Shown: positions 7,968-16,478 of the stretch, in pieces | How the letters are laid out: each line of letters starts with the position of its first letter | Position numbering within the stretch: the stretch's first letter is position 1 | DNA from: JBFWYO01 sp050186335 | Lineage (GTDB): Bacteria; Pseudomonadota; Alphaproteobacteria; Bin65 | NCBI GenBank assembly: GCA_050186335.1 | Contig: JBFWYO010000009.1 | Coordinates: 11,480 to 75,479 of the forward strand | Direction of reading: 5' to 3' | Length of the DNA: 64,000 nucleotides | Program-made: the position numbers and the translations under genes | The notes under the pieces: generated by a model | The model's database searches: none | What the model was told of the DNA's origin: nothing | The model's input: the letters and a program-made list of their open reading frames with translations, nothing else

Positions 7968-9140
7968 ATGGGCGAAATGAAGAATCGAGCGGTCTGGCGC
8001 GCGGGCGCAATCGAAATGCCCGGGTTCCGCGCCGAGCTCGGCAAAGACGTCAAGCTCCGCCTCGATTGCGGCATCGATTTCGGCCCATTCACCGTCGCCT
8101 ATCAAACCTATGGCGAGCTGAACGCCGAGCGGTCGAACGCGGTTCTGGTCTGCCATGCCTGGACCGGCGATCAGTACGTCGCCGAGAAGCACCCGATCAC
8201 CGGCAAGGACGGCTGGTGGAATCTGATGGTCGGCCCGGGCCTGCCGATCGACACCAACAAGTACCACGTCATCTGCGCCAACGTGCTGGGCGGCTGCATG
8301 GGCACGACCGGCCCCAAGGAAATCAACCCGGCGACCGGCAAGCCCTGGGCGCTGGATTTCCCCGTCATCACCATCGGCGACATGGTCGGCGCGCAGAAAA
8401 TGCTGCTCGACCATCTCGGCATCAAGCAACTGTTCTGCGTCATCGGCGGCTCGATGGGCGCGATGCTGGCGCTGCAGTTCGCGGCCGACTATCCGGACAT
8501 GGTCTATTGCGCGGTGCCGATCGCCGGCAGCGCGCGGCATTCGGCGCAGAACATCGCTTTCAACGAAGTCGGCCGCCAGGCGGTCATGGCCGATCCCGAT
8601 TGGCGCAACGGCGAATACCAGCTGCACAATACGCGGCCCGCGCGCGGCCTGGCCGTCGCGCGCATGGCGGCGCACATAACGTTTCTGTCCGAATCCGGCC
8701 TGCACCGGAAGTTCGGCCGCAATCTGCAGGGCGGCAAGTCGCTGAGCTACGGCTTCGGCATCGATTTCGAGGTCGAATCGTATCTGCGCCACCAGGGCAG
8801 CTCGTTCGTCGAACGGTTCGACGCCAACACCTACGTCTACATCACCCGCGCCATGGATTATTTCGATCTGGCGGCGGAATACGACGGCGTGCTGTCGAAC
8901 GCGTTCCTCAACACCAAGACGCGCTTCTGCATCATTTCGTTCACCAGCGACTGGCTGTATCCGACCGCGGAAAGCCGCCATATCGTGCAGGCGCTCAACG
9001 CCGCCGGCGCGCATGTCAGCTTCGTCGAGATCGCGACCGACAAAGGCCACGATGCGTTCCTGCTCGAGGAGCCGGAGTTCCACAAGATTCTCCAGGGCTT
9101 CCTCGAAGGCGTCGCCGAACGCCGCGGTCTCAAACGTTGA
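7968..9140 (+). CDS. metX: Homoserine O-acetyltransferase (MetX)
   Basis: Activates homoserine for methionine synthesis; alpha/beta-hydrolase fold, cytosolic. The 390-residue protein shows the N-terminal YQTYGELN motif, the VCHAWTGDQY oxyanion segment, the nucleophile elbow GGSMGAM, the catalytic Asp in FTSDWLYP, and the catalytic His in DKGHDAFLL. MetX members can be acetyl- or succinyl-specific, which is not decidable here. The elbow reads GGSMGA where GGSMGG is common. metW follows 10 bases downstream, the classic alphaproteobacterial arrangement. Confidence 0.95.
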   Translation: MGEMKNRAVWRAGAIEMPGFRAELGKDVKLRLDCGIDFGPFTVAYQTYGELNAERSNAVLVCHAWTGDQYVAEKHPITGKDGWWNLMVGPGLPIDTNKYHVICANVLGGCMGTTGPKEINPATGKPWALDFPVITIGDMVGAQKMLLDHLGIKQLFCVIGGSMGAMLALQFAADYPDMVYCAVPIAGSARHSAQNIAFNEVGRQAVMADPDWRNGEYQLHNTRPARGLAVARMAAHITFLSESGLHRKFGRNLQGGKSLSYGFGIDFEVESYLRHQGSSFVERFDANTYVYITRAMDYFDLAAEYDGVLSNAFLNTKTRFCIISFTSDWLYPTAESRHIVQALNAAGAHVSFVEIATDKGHDAFLLEEPEFHKILQGFLEGVAERRGLKR

Positions 9141-9150
9141 TGGGTGCTGC

Positions 9151-9786
9151 GTGACCCCCCGGGACATCATCCTGCGCGATCTGCCGCGCGTCGATCTGAA
9201 GATCGTCGCCGACATGGTGAAGGACAATGCGCGCGTGCTCGACGTCGGCTGCGGCGACGGCGCGCTGCTGCACTACCTGGTGCATCAGAAGGGCGTCGAT
9301 GGCTACGGCATGGAGATCAGCCAGGACGGCGTGAATGCGTCGGTCAGCCTCGGTCTGTCGGTCGTGCAGGGCGACGCCGACACGGATCTTAAAATCTATC
9401 CGACCAGCGGCTTCGACTACGCGATCCTGAGCCAGACGCTGCAGGCGACGTTCGATCCGCGCGTCGTGCTGCGCGAACTGGTGCGCGTCGCCAGGCACGC
9501 AATCGTGTCGTTCCCGAACTTCGGCTACTGGCAGATCCGCTGGAACTTCCTCGCTTCGGGGCGCATGCCGGTGACCGATCTTTTGACCTACAAATGGTTC
9601 GAATCGCCGAACATTCATTTGTGTACGCTGCGCGATTTCGTCGACCTGTGCGAGGCGGAAGATGTCGTCATCGAGCGCGCCATCTCGATCGGCCATCGCG
9701 GCCGGCCGCGCGCCATCACCCTGCCGCCCGGCCGCTGGGCCAACCTCATGTGCGAACAGTTCGTTTGTCTGCTTCGGCGGCGCTGA
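9151..9786 (+). CDS. metW: Methionine biosynthesis protein MetW
   Basis: A SAM-methyltransferase-fold protein that forms a functional pair with MetX in proteobacteria. Visible are motif I LDVGCGDGALLHYL, the GYGMEISQDGV acidic loop, and the conserved FPNFGYWQIRW and TYKWFESPNIHLCT blocks specific to MetW. I chose the GTG at 9151 (MTPRDIILRDLP); an in-frame extension would overlap metX by over 100 bases. The 211-residue length is typical. Its 3' end overlaps the convergent methyltransferase gene by 41 bases. Confidence 0.93.
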   Translation: MTPRDIILRDLPRVDLKIVADMVKDNARVLDVGCGDGALLHYLVHQKGVDGYGMEISQDGVNASVSLGLSVVQGDADTDLKIYPTSGFDYAILSQTLQATFDPRVVLRELVRVARHAIVSFPNFGYWQIRWNFLASGRMPVTDLLTYKWFESPNIHLCTLRDFVDLCEAEDVVIERAISIGHRGRPRAITLPPGRWANLMCEQFVCLLRRR

Positions 9787-10510
9787 GCGTCGGCTGCGGC
9801 ACCGGTGCGGATCTGCGCCTGCCGCGCGGCAGCCTGATCGGCCGCATGGCATAGACCTGCTTGCTCGCCTCGGTCAGCGTAACGCCGCCCAAGAACGACA
9901 GCCAGCGGCCGCCGATCGCCTCGATGGTCGGCGCAGCTTTCAGCAGCATGCGCGAGCGGAAGGGCGGGAAGAACAAGGCCGATTCCGAGCGCAGCGGCGA
10001 AAACATATTGTCGCGCAACAGCCGCCACAGCTGCCCGCGCGAATACGGATGCGAGTGGCCGAACGGCGTGCGCTCGAGCCGCGCCCACAGGCTGCGCCGG
10101 TCGGGCGTCACCACCAGCAGCTTGCCGCCGCCGGCCAGCACGCGCCACGCCTCGCGCAGCATCGGCCGCAACGCCTCGCTGTTCTCGACCGCATGCACGA
10201 GCAGCACGCGATCCATCGACAGATCGGGCAGCGGCCACTGATCCTCTTCGACCAGCGCCACCAGGTTGCGCTCGTCGCTCTCCGCGCGCGGCCACGGATG
10301 CACGCCTTGCTGCGCCGGCATCAGCGCAATTGTGCGCTGCGCCTCGCCGATAAACGGGCGCAGATAGGGCGTGGCATAGCCCAGGCCGAGTACCGCTTCG
10401 CCGGCCACATTGGGCCAGAACGCGCGGATGCGCCGGCGCAGATGCAGCCGCACCATCTGCCCCAGCGACGTGTCGTAGAACGCATTGAGATCGACGATTT
10501 CGGTCCACAT
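9746..10510 (-). CDS. Class I SAM-dependent methyltransferase-like protein
   Basis: A 254-residue protein with a weak Rossmann motif I (AVLGLGYATPYLRPF), an acidic DLSMDRVLLVHAVEN segment, and WRVLAGGGKLLVVTPDRRSLWAR, typical of methyltransferases. It belongs to the alphaproteobacterial family found beside gloB. Target unknown. It is divergent from gloB, with a repeat element between them, and its last 41 bases overlap metW tail to tail. The first motif lacks the usual acidic GxGxG form, so SAM binding should not be taken for granted. Confidence 0.8.
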   Translation of the reverse strand: MWTEIVDLNAFYDTSLGQMVRLHLRRRIRAFWPNVAGEAVLGLGYATPYLRPFIGEAQRTIALMPAQQGVHPWPRAESDERNLVALVEEDQWPLPDLSMDRVLLVHAVENSEALRPMLREAWRVLAGGGKLLVVTPDRRSLWARLERTPFGHSHPYSRGQLWRLLRDNMFSPLRSESALFFPPFRSRMLLKAAPTIEAIGGRWLSFLGGVTLTEASKQVYAMRPIRLPRGRRRSAPVPQPTLSAAEADKRTVRT

Positions 10511-10533
10511 CGGCTCAGTCAGTCCGTTTCCGA

Positions 10534-10643
10534 ATTGTCATCCCGGCCGAAGCGCGGCGAAGAGCCGGGATCCAGCGCTTGCGCCTTTGCCATGGACCCC
10601 GGATCGGCGCCCCGCAAGCGCGGGGCTTGTCCGGGATGACAAT
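10534..10643. repeat. GTCATCCCGG intergenic repeat, copy 1
   Basis: About 110 bp bounded by a perfect 13-bp inverted repeat, ATTGTCATCCCGG and CCGGGATGACAAT. The left half contains GCCGAAGCGCGGCGAAGAGC followed by CGGGATCCAG. Related elements are at 12413-12514 and 36704-36812. This copy lies between the divergent methyltransferase and gloB genes, so it is part of their upstream regions. Confidence 0.8.
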
Positions 10644-10733
10644 GTAAAGCGCATCCGAGCACTACCGCCCCACGCCAACCAATCCTATTTGCAGTATATA
10701 GAACGCTGGCTCACTCGGCGAAGGGTTGCGCGC

Positions 10734-11498
10734 ATGTTCGACATCGAACTGGTTCCCTGCCTCAAAGACAATTATTGCCCGCTGGTTCATGACCCGGCGA
10801 CCGGGGCGACCGCGATCGTCGATCCGGCCGAGTTGGCGCCCGTCGAGGCGGCGCTGGCGCGGCGCGGCTGGCGACTCACCCATATCCTGAACACGCACCA
10901 TCATCCCGATCATGTCGGCGGCAATCTGGCGCTCAAGGAGAAATGGCGCTGCACGATCGTCGGACCGAAGCAGGATCGCGCGCGCATTCCGGGCATCGAC
11001 GTCGAGGTCGACGAAGGCGACAGGTACAAATTCGGCATCGAAACGGCCGACATCTACTTCGTGCCGGGCCACACACGCGGCCACATCGCCTATCATTTCC
11101 CGGACAGCGCCGTACTGTTCCCGGGCGACACGCTATTTCTTTTGGGCTGCGGACGGCTGTTCGAGGGCACGCCGCAACAGATGTGGAACAGCCTGGGCAA
11201 GCTGCGCCGCCTGCCGCCCGAAACGCGCGTCTACTGCGCGCACGAGTACACGCAAAGCAACGCGCGCTTCGCCGTGACCGTCGATCCGACCAACGAAGTA
11301 CTTCTGACGCGTGCGCGGCGCATCGACGAATTGCGCGCCAAGAATATTTCCACCGTGCCCGGCACCATCGGCGAGGAGCGCGCGACCAACCCGTTCCTGC
11401 GCGCCGACGATCCGGCGGTGGCGATGGCGGTCGGGCTTGCGGGTGCGCCGCCGGTCGACGTTTTCGCGGAAGTTCGGCGCCGCAAGGACAGGTTCTAG
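10734..11498 (+). CDS. gloB: Hydroxyacylglutathione hydrolase (glyoxalase II)
   Basis: Hydrolyses S-lactoylglutathione to lactate and glutathione in methylglyoxal detoxification. The 254-residue metallo-beta-lactamase-fold protein has the binuclear metal motif THHHPDHVGGN, the GHTRGHIAYHF histidine, the PGDTLFLLGCGRLFEGT segment and the CAHEYTQSN histidine. The C-terminal ATNPFLRADDP block is typical of glyoxalase II glutathione binding. The start is the ATG giving MFDIELVPCLKDNY; an in-frame ORF upstream runs through the repeat element and is rejected. Confidence 0.95.
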   Translation: MFDIELVPCLKDNYCPLVHDPATGATAIVDPAELAPVEAALARRGWRLTHILNTHHHPDHVGGNLALKEKWRCTIVGPKQDRARIPGIDVEVDEGDRYKFGIETADIYFVPGHTRGHIAYHFPDSAVLFPGDTLFLLGCGRLFEGTPQQMWNSLGKLRRLPPETRVYCAHEYTQSNARFAVTVDPTNEVLLTRARRIDELRAKNISTVPGTIGEERATNPFLRADDPAVAMAVGLAGAPPVDVFAEVRRRKDRF

Positions 11499-12388
11499 TC
11501 GCGCCGGCGCCACATATCGCGCGAGGCGATGACGGCGCCGCCGGTGATCAGCAGGCACGCGATGCCGACCGGCCAGGTCAACGCCGCCTGGCCGAACAGA
11601 ATCAGCAATAGCGTCGACAAGAGCGGTGCTGCGTAGGCCGCGACTCCCAGCGCCTGGATGTCGCCGTGCTTGCAGCCGTAATCCCAGGTGAAAAACGCGA
11701 TGCCGACCGGCCCCACGCCGAGCCCGACGACGGCGAGCCACTGGGCGCCTTGAGGCCACACGGTCGGTTCGAACAGCAGATGGCAGATCGCCGCCAGCAT
11801 GGCGGTGGCAAGACAGAACCCGCCGACCGATTCGCTCGGCACGCCGGCATAACGCCGATTGAGCACCGAATAGCCGGACCATACGACGCCGCATGCGGCG
11901 GCCGCGAGATAGCCGCCGACATACTCGGACCTAGGCGCGATCCACTGCCCGCCGGTCACCAGCAGCACGGTGCCGACCAGCCCGGCCAGCACGCCGACCG
12001 TATGGAACCAGCGCAGCCGCTCGCCCGGCAAGAAGGCCGCAAAGACGACGATCAGCACCGGCCACAGATAATTGATCAGCGCGGCTTCGACCGGCGGGGC
12101 CGAGCGCAGCGCGAGAAAATAGAAGAAATGGTAGAGGAACAATCCGCCGGTGCCGAGCGCCCACGCGCCAATCGGTTGGCGCAAAAAGCCGCCCGGCGCG
12201 AAGATCGGCTGGCGCCGGACGATCCATTTCAGCAGTGCGAGCCCGCCGCCGATGGCGAAACTCATCGCGACCAATTGAAACGGCGGCACATTGCCGGTCA
12301 ACGTGGTCAGCAACGCCAGCGTCGCCCAAAGCATCACGGCGGTACCGCCGATCAACGTGGCTTTGCGGCGGGCGGCGGTGGCGGGCAT
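11495..12388 (-). CDS. YddG-like EamA exporter
   Basis: A 297-residue membrane protein with about ten hydrophobic segments. It resembles E. coli YddG (aromatic amino acid / paraquat exporter) in the N-terminal KATLIGGTAVMLWATLALL, in EAALINYLWPVLIVVFAAFL before the GERL loop, and in the C-terminal helix pattern. It probably exports aromatic or other neutral amino acids across the inner membrane; specificity is inferred from similarity only. It overlaps the 3' end of gloB by four bases, tail to tail. A repeat element lies immediately upstream of its start. Confidence 0.85.
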   Translation of the reverse strand: MPATAARRKATLIGGTAVMLWATLALLTTLTGNVPPFQLVAMSFAIGGGLALLKWIVRRQPIFAPGGFLRQPIGAWALGTGGLFLYHFFYFLALRSAPPVEAALINYLWPVLIVVFAAFLPGERLRWFHTVGVLAGLVGTVLLVTGGQWIAPRSEYVGGYLAAAACGVVWSGYSVLNRRYAGVPSESVGGFCLATAMLAAICHLLFEPTVWPQGAQWLAVVGLGVGPVGIAFFTWDYGCKHGDIQALGVAAYAAPLLSTLLLILFGQAALTWPVGIACLLITGGAVIASRDMWRRRD

Positions 12389-12412
12389 GAGTGCTCGGAT
12401 TACTCGTTTTTA

Positions 12413-12514
12413 TGTCACCCCGGCCGTAGCGCAACGAAGAGCCGGGGTCCAGACTCTTGCAGTAAGCGCCGGCTGGATCCCGGGTCGCGCGCAAGCGCGC
12501 TTGCCCGGGATAAC
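12413..12514. repeat. GTCATCCCGG intergenic repeat, copy 2
   Basis: Begins TGTCACCCCGGCCGTAGCG and ends CCCGGGATAAC, with the shared inner GAAGAGCCGGGGTCCAG. The right half carries the nested palindrome GCGCGCAAGCGCGC. It lies between the YddG-like gene (its 5' side) and the 3' end of phaB. Confidence 0.78.
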
Positions 12515-12530
12515 GGTATGAGCGACCAGC

Positions 12531-13253
12531 TCAATACATATGCTGGCCGCCGTTGATCGAGAGCGTCGAGCCGGTGATGAAATCCGCGTCGTCGGCGACC
12601 AGAAACAGCACACCGCGCGCGATGTCCTCGGCCTTGCCGAGCCGGCCGACCGGGATTTTCGCCACGATCTTCTCCAGCACGTTGGGCGGAACGGCGCGCA
12701 CCATGTCGGTATCCACGTAACCCGGTGCGATCGCGTTGACCGTAATGCCGACGCCCGCGCCTTCCTGGGCCAGCGCCTTGGTGAAGCCGTGAATGCCGGA
12801 CTTGGCCGCGGCGTAGTTGACCTGGCCATACTGGCCGCCCTGACCGTTGATCGAACCGACATTGACGATGCGGCCGAACTTGCGCGCGCGCATGCCTTCG
12901 ATCACGGCGCGGCAGACATTGTAGCAGGACGACAGATTGGTACGGATCACCGCATCCCAGTTATCGGGCGACATGCGGTGCAATGTGCCGTCGCGCGTGA
13001 TGCCGGCATTGTTGACGACGATGTCGACCGGGCCGACTTCCGTCTCGATCTTCTTCATCGCGGACTGAACTTGCGCGTAATCGCCGACGTCGAATTTGTA
13101 GACCGGGATGCCGGTGTGCTGTTTGAACTTGTTCGCCGCTTCGTCGTTGCCACCGTAGTTGGCGACGACCGTGTAGCCGGCCTTCTTCAGGCCGATGCAG
13201 ATCGCTTCGCCGATGCCGCGGGTGCCGCCGGTCACCAATGCCACTCTTGCCAT
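12531..13253 (-). CDS. phaB: Acetoacetyl-CoA reductase
   Basis: NADPH-dependent reduction of acetoacetyl-CoA to (R)-3-hydroxybutyryl-CoA, the second step of PHB synthesis. A 240-residue short-chain dehydrogenase: TGGTRGIG cofactor motif, NNAGITRDG, a serine in NVGSINGQGGQYGQ, catalytic YAAAK, and the C-terminal GSTLSINGGQHMY signature characteristic of PhaB. It follows phaA on the same strand across a 199-base gap containing a strong hairpin. Divergence upstream and the neighbouring phaA, phaC and phaR place it in PHA metabolism. Confidence 0.95.
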   Translation of the reverse strand: MARVALVTGGTRGIGEAICIGLKKAGYTVVANYGGNDEAANKFKQHTGIPVYKFDVGDYAQVQSAMKKIETEVGPVDIVVNNAGITRDGTLHRMSPDNWDAVIRTNLSSCYNVCRAVIEGMRARKFGRIVNVGSINGQGGQYGQVNYAAAKSGIHGFTKALAQEGAGVGITVNAIAPGYVDTDMVRAVPPNVLEKIVAKIPVGRLGKAEDIARGVLFLVADDADFITGSTLSINGGQHMY

Positions 13254-13313
13254 GGACGCTCTCCTTGCCCTGTCCGTTGCTCGACCGCTTGGTGCGGCCG
13301 TTCATAGACAATT

Positions 13314-13359
13314 TCGGCCGGATCGTCCGGGCGCCGCGCGCCCGTATCGATCCGGCCGA
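13314..13359 (-). promoter_or_regulatory. Large hairpin between phaA and phaB
   Basis: Perfect 11-bp outer arms, TCGGCCGGATC (13314-13324) and GATCCGGCCGA (13349-13359), enclose an inner stem GGGCGC-CGC-GCGCCC (13329-13343). No T-run follows, so it is more likely an mRNA processing or stabilising structure in a phaA-phaB transcript than an efficient terminator. Confidence 0.5.
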
Positions 13360-13452
13360 TCATTGTGGGCCGAAGCGCGGCCCTAATTCAATCGCCGTAG
13401 GACGACGATCCGCCGTTTCCGCCCGCGCCGGCGCATCGGCCGGCGCAGCCGA

Positions 13453-14628
13453 CTAGTCGCGCGCCACGCACATGGCAATGCCCATGCCGCCGCCGATGCA
13501 CAAAGTGGCGAGGCCCTTCTTAGCGTCGCGCTTCTGCATCTCGTGCAGCAGCGTGACCAGCACGCGGGCGCCCGACGCGCCGATCGGATGGCCGATGGCG
13601 ATCGCGCCGCCGTTGACGTTGACCTTGCTGGTGTCCCAGCCGAGATCCTTGTTGACCGCGCAGGCCTGCGCCGCGAACGCCTCGTTGGCTTCGATCAGAT
13701 CGAGATCGCCGGCGCTCCAACCGGCCTTTTTCAGCGCCGCGCGCGACGCGGGAATCGGACCACTGCCCATGATTGCGGGATCCACGCCGGCCGTCGCCCA
13801 CGAGACGATGCGCGCGAGCGGCTTGATGCCGCGTTTCTTGGCTTCGTCGGCGCTCATCAGCACCAATGCGGCGGCACCGTCGTTGATGCCCGACGCATTC
13901 GCCGCGGTCACTGTGCCGTCCTTCTGGAACGCCGGCCGCAGGCCCTTGATCGAGTCGAGCGTGGTGCCGTGCTTCGGATGCTCGTCGGTATCGACGACGA
14001 CATCGCCCTTGCGGGTCTTGATCGTCACCGGCGCGATCTCGTCCTTGAATCTGCCGGCCTTCTGCGCGGCCTCCGCCTTGTTCTGCGAGGCGACGGCGAA
14101 CTTATCCTGCTCTTCGCGGGTGATCTGCCAGCGCTGCGCCACGTTCTCGGCGGTATTGCCCATATGATAGCCGTTGAACGCGTCCCACAGCCCATCCTTG
14201 ATCATGGTGTCGACCATCTGCGCGTCGCCCATCTTGGTGCCGTTGCGCAGGTTCATCGCATGCGGCGCCTGGCTCATGCTTTCCTGGCCGCCGGCGACGA
14301 CGATCTTGCAGTCGCCGACTTTGATCGATTGGAATGCCAGCGCCACGGTGCGCAGGCCGGAGCCGCACAGTTGATTGATGCCATACGCGGTTTTCTCGAC
14401 CGGAATGCCGGCGGCGACCGCGGCCTGGCGCGCCGGGTTCTGCCCCTGCGCGGCCTGCAGGATCTGCCCCATGATGACTTCGTCGACATCCGCCGCATCG
14501 ACCTTGGCGCGTTTGAGCGCTTCCTTGATGGCAACGGTGCCGAGCACATGCGCCGGCACGCTCGACAAGGCGCCGTTGAACGCGCCGACAGGCGTGCGCG
14601 CAGCGCCGGCGATGACGATATCGGTCAT
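13453..14628 (-). CDS. phaA: Acetyl-CoA acetyltransferase (beta-ketothiolase)
   Basis: Condenses two acetyl-CoA to acetoacetyl-CoA. The 391-residue thiolase carries the nucleophilic cysteine in INQLCGSGLRTVALAF, the GGQESMSQAPH block, the NEAFAAQA motif, the GGAIAIGHPIGASGAR histidine block, and the terminal CIGGGMGIAM cysteine. The ATG at 14628 is preceded by GAGGAG, so the longer in-frame ORF is rejected. Together with phaB and phaC it gives acetyl-CoA to polymer conversion. Confidence 0.96.
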   Translation of the reverse strand: MTDIVIAGAARTPVGAFNGALSSVPAHVLGTVAIKEALKRAKVDAADVDEVIMGQILQAAQGQNPARQAAVAAGIPVEKTAYGINQLCGSGLRTVALAFQSIKVGDCKIVVAGGQESMSQAPHAMNLRNGTKMGDAQMVDTMIKDGLWDAFNGYHMGNTAENVAQRWQITREEQDKFAVASQNKAEAAQKAGRFKDEIAPVTIKTRKGDVVVDTDEHPKHGTTLDSIKGLRPAFQKDGTVTAANASGINDGAAALVLMSADEAKKRGIKPLARIVSWATAGVDPAIMGSGPIPASRAALKKAGWSAGDLDLIEANEAFAAQACAVNKDLGWDTSKVNVNGGAIAIGHPIGASGARVLVTLLHEMQKRDAKKGLATLCIGGGMGIAMCVARD

Positions 14629-14763
14629 GGATGTCTCCTCAGAATGGGGGCCGGCGGCAAAGCGGATGAAATGGGCGGCAGGCACGGCGCCGGCGGGTTT
14701 GCTAGATTCAATATAGCTTTTTTGCAGGTGCGAACAAGCGAGCCCGAAGATCAATAAAATCAA

Positions 14764-16077
14764 TTACTTAGTTCGCGCGCGCAGGCCCGGCTCGGACCGC
14801 GCCGCCAACCAAGCGGCGACCGGCTCGTACACCTCGGCGCGCGCGCGGCTGCCCGCAACCATGCCGATATGGCCGGCCCGCGGCGTGTGTATCCGCGCAT
14901 CCGGAATACTGGACGCCAGTGCCATCGCCGACGGCGGCGGGACGATGCGGTCGGCATCCGGCGTGACCACGAATGTCGGCACGCGAACTTCTTCCGGCAC
15001 GACCGCGCGGCCGCCGACCCGCCAACTGCCTTTCGCCGTCACGTTGTCGCCATACCAATCGACCAGGCATTCGCGCGCGACCGGTGCGGTCAGCGGGACG
15101 CCATCGTTCAACCAGTCCTCGAGCACCACGAAGTGCTTTGCCTCTTCAGAGTCTTGTTCGAGTTCGGCGAAGCGCTCGAACTTGCGCAGCGCCAGATAAG
15201 GATCGAGCGAGGTGAACAGGGCCTGCAAAGCATCGACTGGCATCTCGCCGAGCGCATCGAAATACGGCAGCCACGCCTTGATGGCATCGGCCACGGAAGC
15301 CGCCTGCTTCTCGTTGTGCGCGTGAAAATCCCATGGCGTCGCAAGCAAAGTCAGTGACGCAATATGCTCCGGATGCGCCAATGCCGCCGGCAACACCAAA
15401 AGCCCGCCCATGCAGTAACCGACGATATGCACGCGCCCATCGGCGCTGAGCGCGCGGGCGCGCTCGAACGCAGCGTCGAGATAGCGCAGGATGTAGTCGC
15501 TCAGATTGAAGGCGCGTTCGGCCTCGCCCGGTGCGCCCCAATCGAGCAGCAACGGACGCAGCCGCGCGTGCTCGAAGTGCGCCAGAAATTCGACCATGCT
15601 GCGCCCTGGCAGCAGATCAAGCACGTAGGCGCGATTGACCAGCGACGGCACCAGGAGCACGGCGGTGCGATCCGCCGCATCGCCGGCCGGCCCGTAATCC
15701 AGCAATCGCGCGGAGCCGCTGTGCCAGACGGTCGGCGCGCGTGTTTCGGCGCGACGGAACGGATGCCGGCGGTACAGATCGATGCCGCGCAGAAACCGCG
15801 TCAGCCGCGCGCGCGCCGCGCGATCGACGGCTTCACCGAACGCGGCGAGATTTTCGTCGCTGAGGGCGTCGCTCAGGCCGGTCAGGCGGGTGCGGATCGA
15901 GTCGCTCAGCCAAACGGGCCTCGAGGGCGGCAAGGCGGCCTTCCACAGCGGCAAGACGGCGCGCGAGGTCAGCAGCGTCGATGCCGCGATCGCCAGGTGC
16001 TGCCCCAACGGGCGCGGCCCCAGGCGATGCGGCGCCGGACGGCGCGGTTGCGGCGGATCGTTTCGCGCTTGCGACAT
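14764..16077 (-). CDS. phaC: Short PHA synthase / PhaC-like alpha/beta-hydrolase
   Basis: Predicted polymerase of 3-hydroxyacyl-CoA. In the 437-residue protein the lipase box has cysteine in place of serine: G-Y-C222-M-G-G, diagnostic of PHA synthases. The catalytic Asp is near 374-376 in TPDADRIVPP and His403 is in RAGHIGMVAG. Other synthase-like blocks are VPSLVNRAYVLDLLPGRS and LLDWGAPG. It is shorter than class I enzymes (about 560-620 residues) and longer than class III PhaC (about 355), so it is a divergent subtype. The chosen ATG gives MSQARNDPPQ and overlaps the upstream small gene by 245 bases in another frame. A later start would remove the family's N-terminal RPLGQHLAIAA region. 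Confidence 0.85.
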   Translation of the reverse strand: MSQARNDPPQPRRPAPHRLGPRPLGQHLAIAASTLLTSRAVLPLWKAALPPSRPVWLSDSIRTRLTGLSDALSDENLAAFGEAVDRAARARLTRFLRGIDLYRRHPFRRAETRAPTVWHSGSARLLDYGPAGDAADRTAVLLVPSLVNRAYVLDLLPGRSMVEFLAHFEHARLRPLLLDWGAPGEAERAFNLSDYILRYLDAAFERARALSADGRVHIVGYCMGGLLVLPAALAHPEHIASLTLLATPWDFHAHNEKQAASVADAIKAWLPYFDALGEMPVDALQALFTSLDPYLALRKFERFAELEQDSEEAKHFVVLEDWLNDGVPLTAPVARECLVDWYGDNVTAKGSWRVGGRAVVPEEVRVPTFVVTPDADRIVPPPSAMALASSIPDARIHTPRAGHIGMVAGSRARAEVYEPVAAWLAARSEPGLRARTK

Positions 16078-16315
16078 AGGACTCGAACGGGTTGAGCGAA
16101 GCCTTCGCCATTGCCTCGGCCAAGGCGGCGGGATCGCCGCCGGCCGCATTCATCAGGTTTTGCAGCGCCCCGGGCCACGCCGCAGCGCCTGCCCGCCCAA
16201 ACATCAAAGCGAATGAATCCGCCAGTTTCGGATCGGCCGCCAGACCGGCATAGTGGTCCTGCAGCAGCTCCAGATATTGCCGCGCCAGGGCGTCGAAATC
16301 GGGGGGCTTGGCCAT
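15833..16315 (-). CDS. Small coiled-coil protein overlapping phaC
   Basis: A 160-residue ORF starting MAKPPDFDALARQYLELLQD, with an amphipathic N-terminal half (LADSFALMFGR, LQNLMNAAGGDPAALAEAMA), an Ala/Pro-rich linker and a predicted coiled coil (DLARRLAAVEGRLAALEARL). About half of it overlaps phaC in a different frame on the same strand; the basic tail after the coiled coil may be frame noise. Position and architecture suggest a PHA synthase partner comparable to PhaE or a phasin, but no PhaE signature is recognisable. The 79 codons outside phaC look coding. Function unknown. Confidence 0.55.
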   Translation of the reverse strand: MAKPPDFDALARQYLELLQDHYAGLAADPKLADSFALMFGRAGAAAWPGALQNLMNAAGGDPAALAEAMAKASLNPFESYVASAKRSAATAPSGAASPGAAPVGAAPGDRGIDAADLARRLAAVEGRLAALEARLAERLDPHPPDRPERRPQRRKSRRVR

Positions 16316-16437
16316 CGTGATTAATTATACGGCGCTGCGGCAAAACTGACCAGGGAAGCCGGGCGTAGCAACCGCAAAAGAGTTCTTGCGCGCTGCAACA
16401 TTTATCGGGGACAGTATACCCATGGTTGATGACATTT

Positions 16438-16453
16438 AGGTGCATAGGCACCT
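16438..16453 (+). promoter_or_regulatory. Palindrome upstream of phaR
   Basis: AGGTGC-ATAG-GCACCT, a perfect 6-bp inverted repeat 25 bases before the phaR start in the phaR/phaC divergent gap. It is a candidate operator (PhaR autoregulation is known in this family) or a leader hairpin. Confidence 0.4.
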
Positions 16454-16478
16454 TTCATCGGACATAGGGAGAGTTCCC

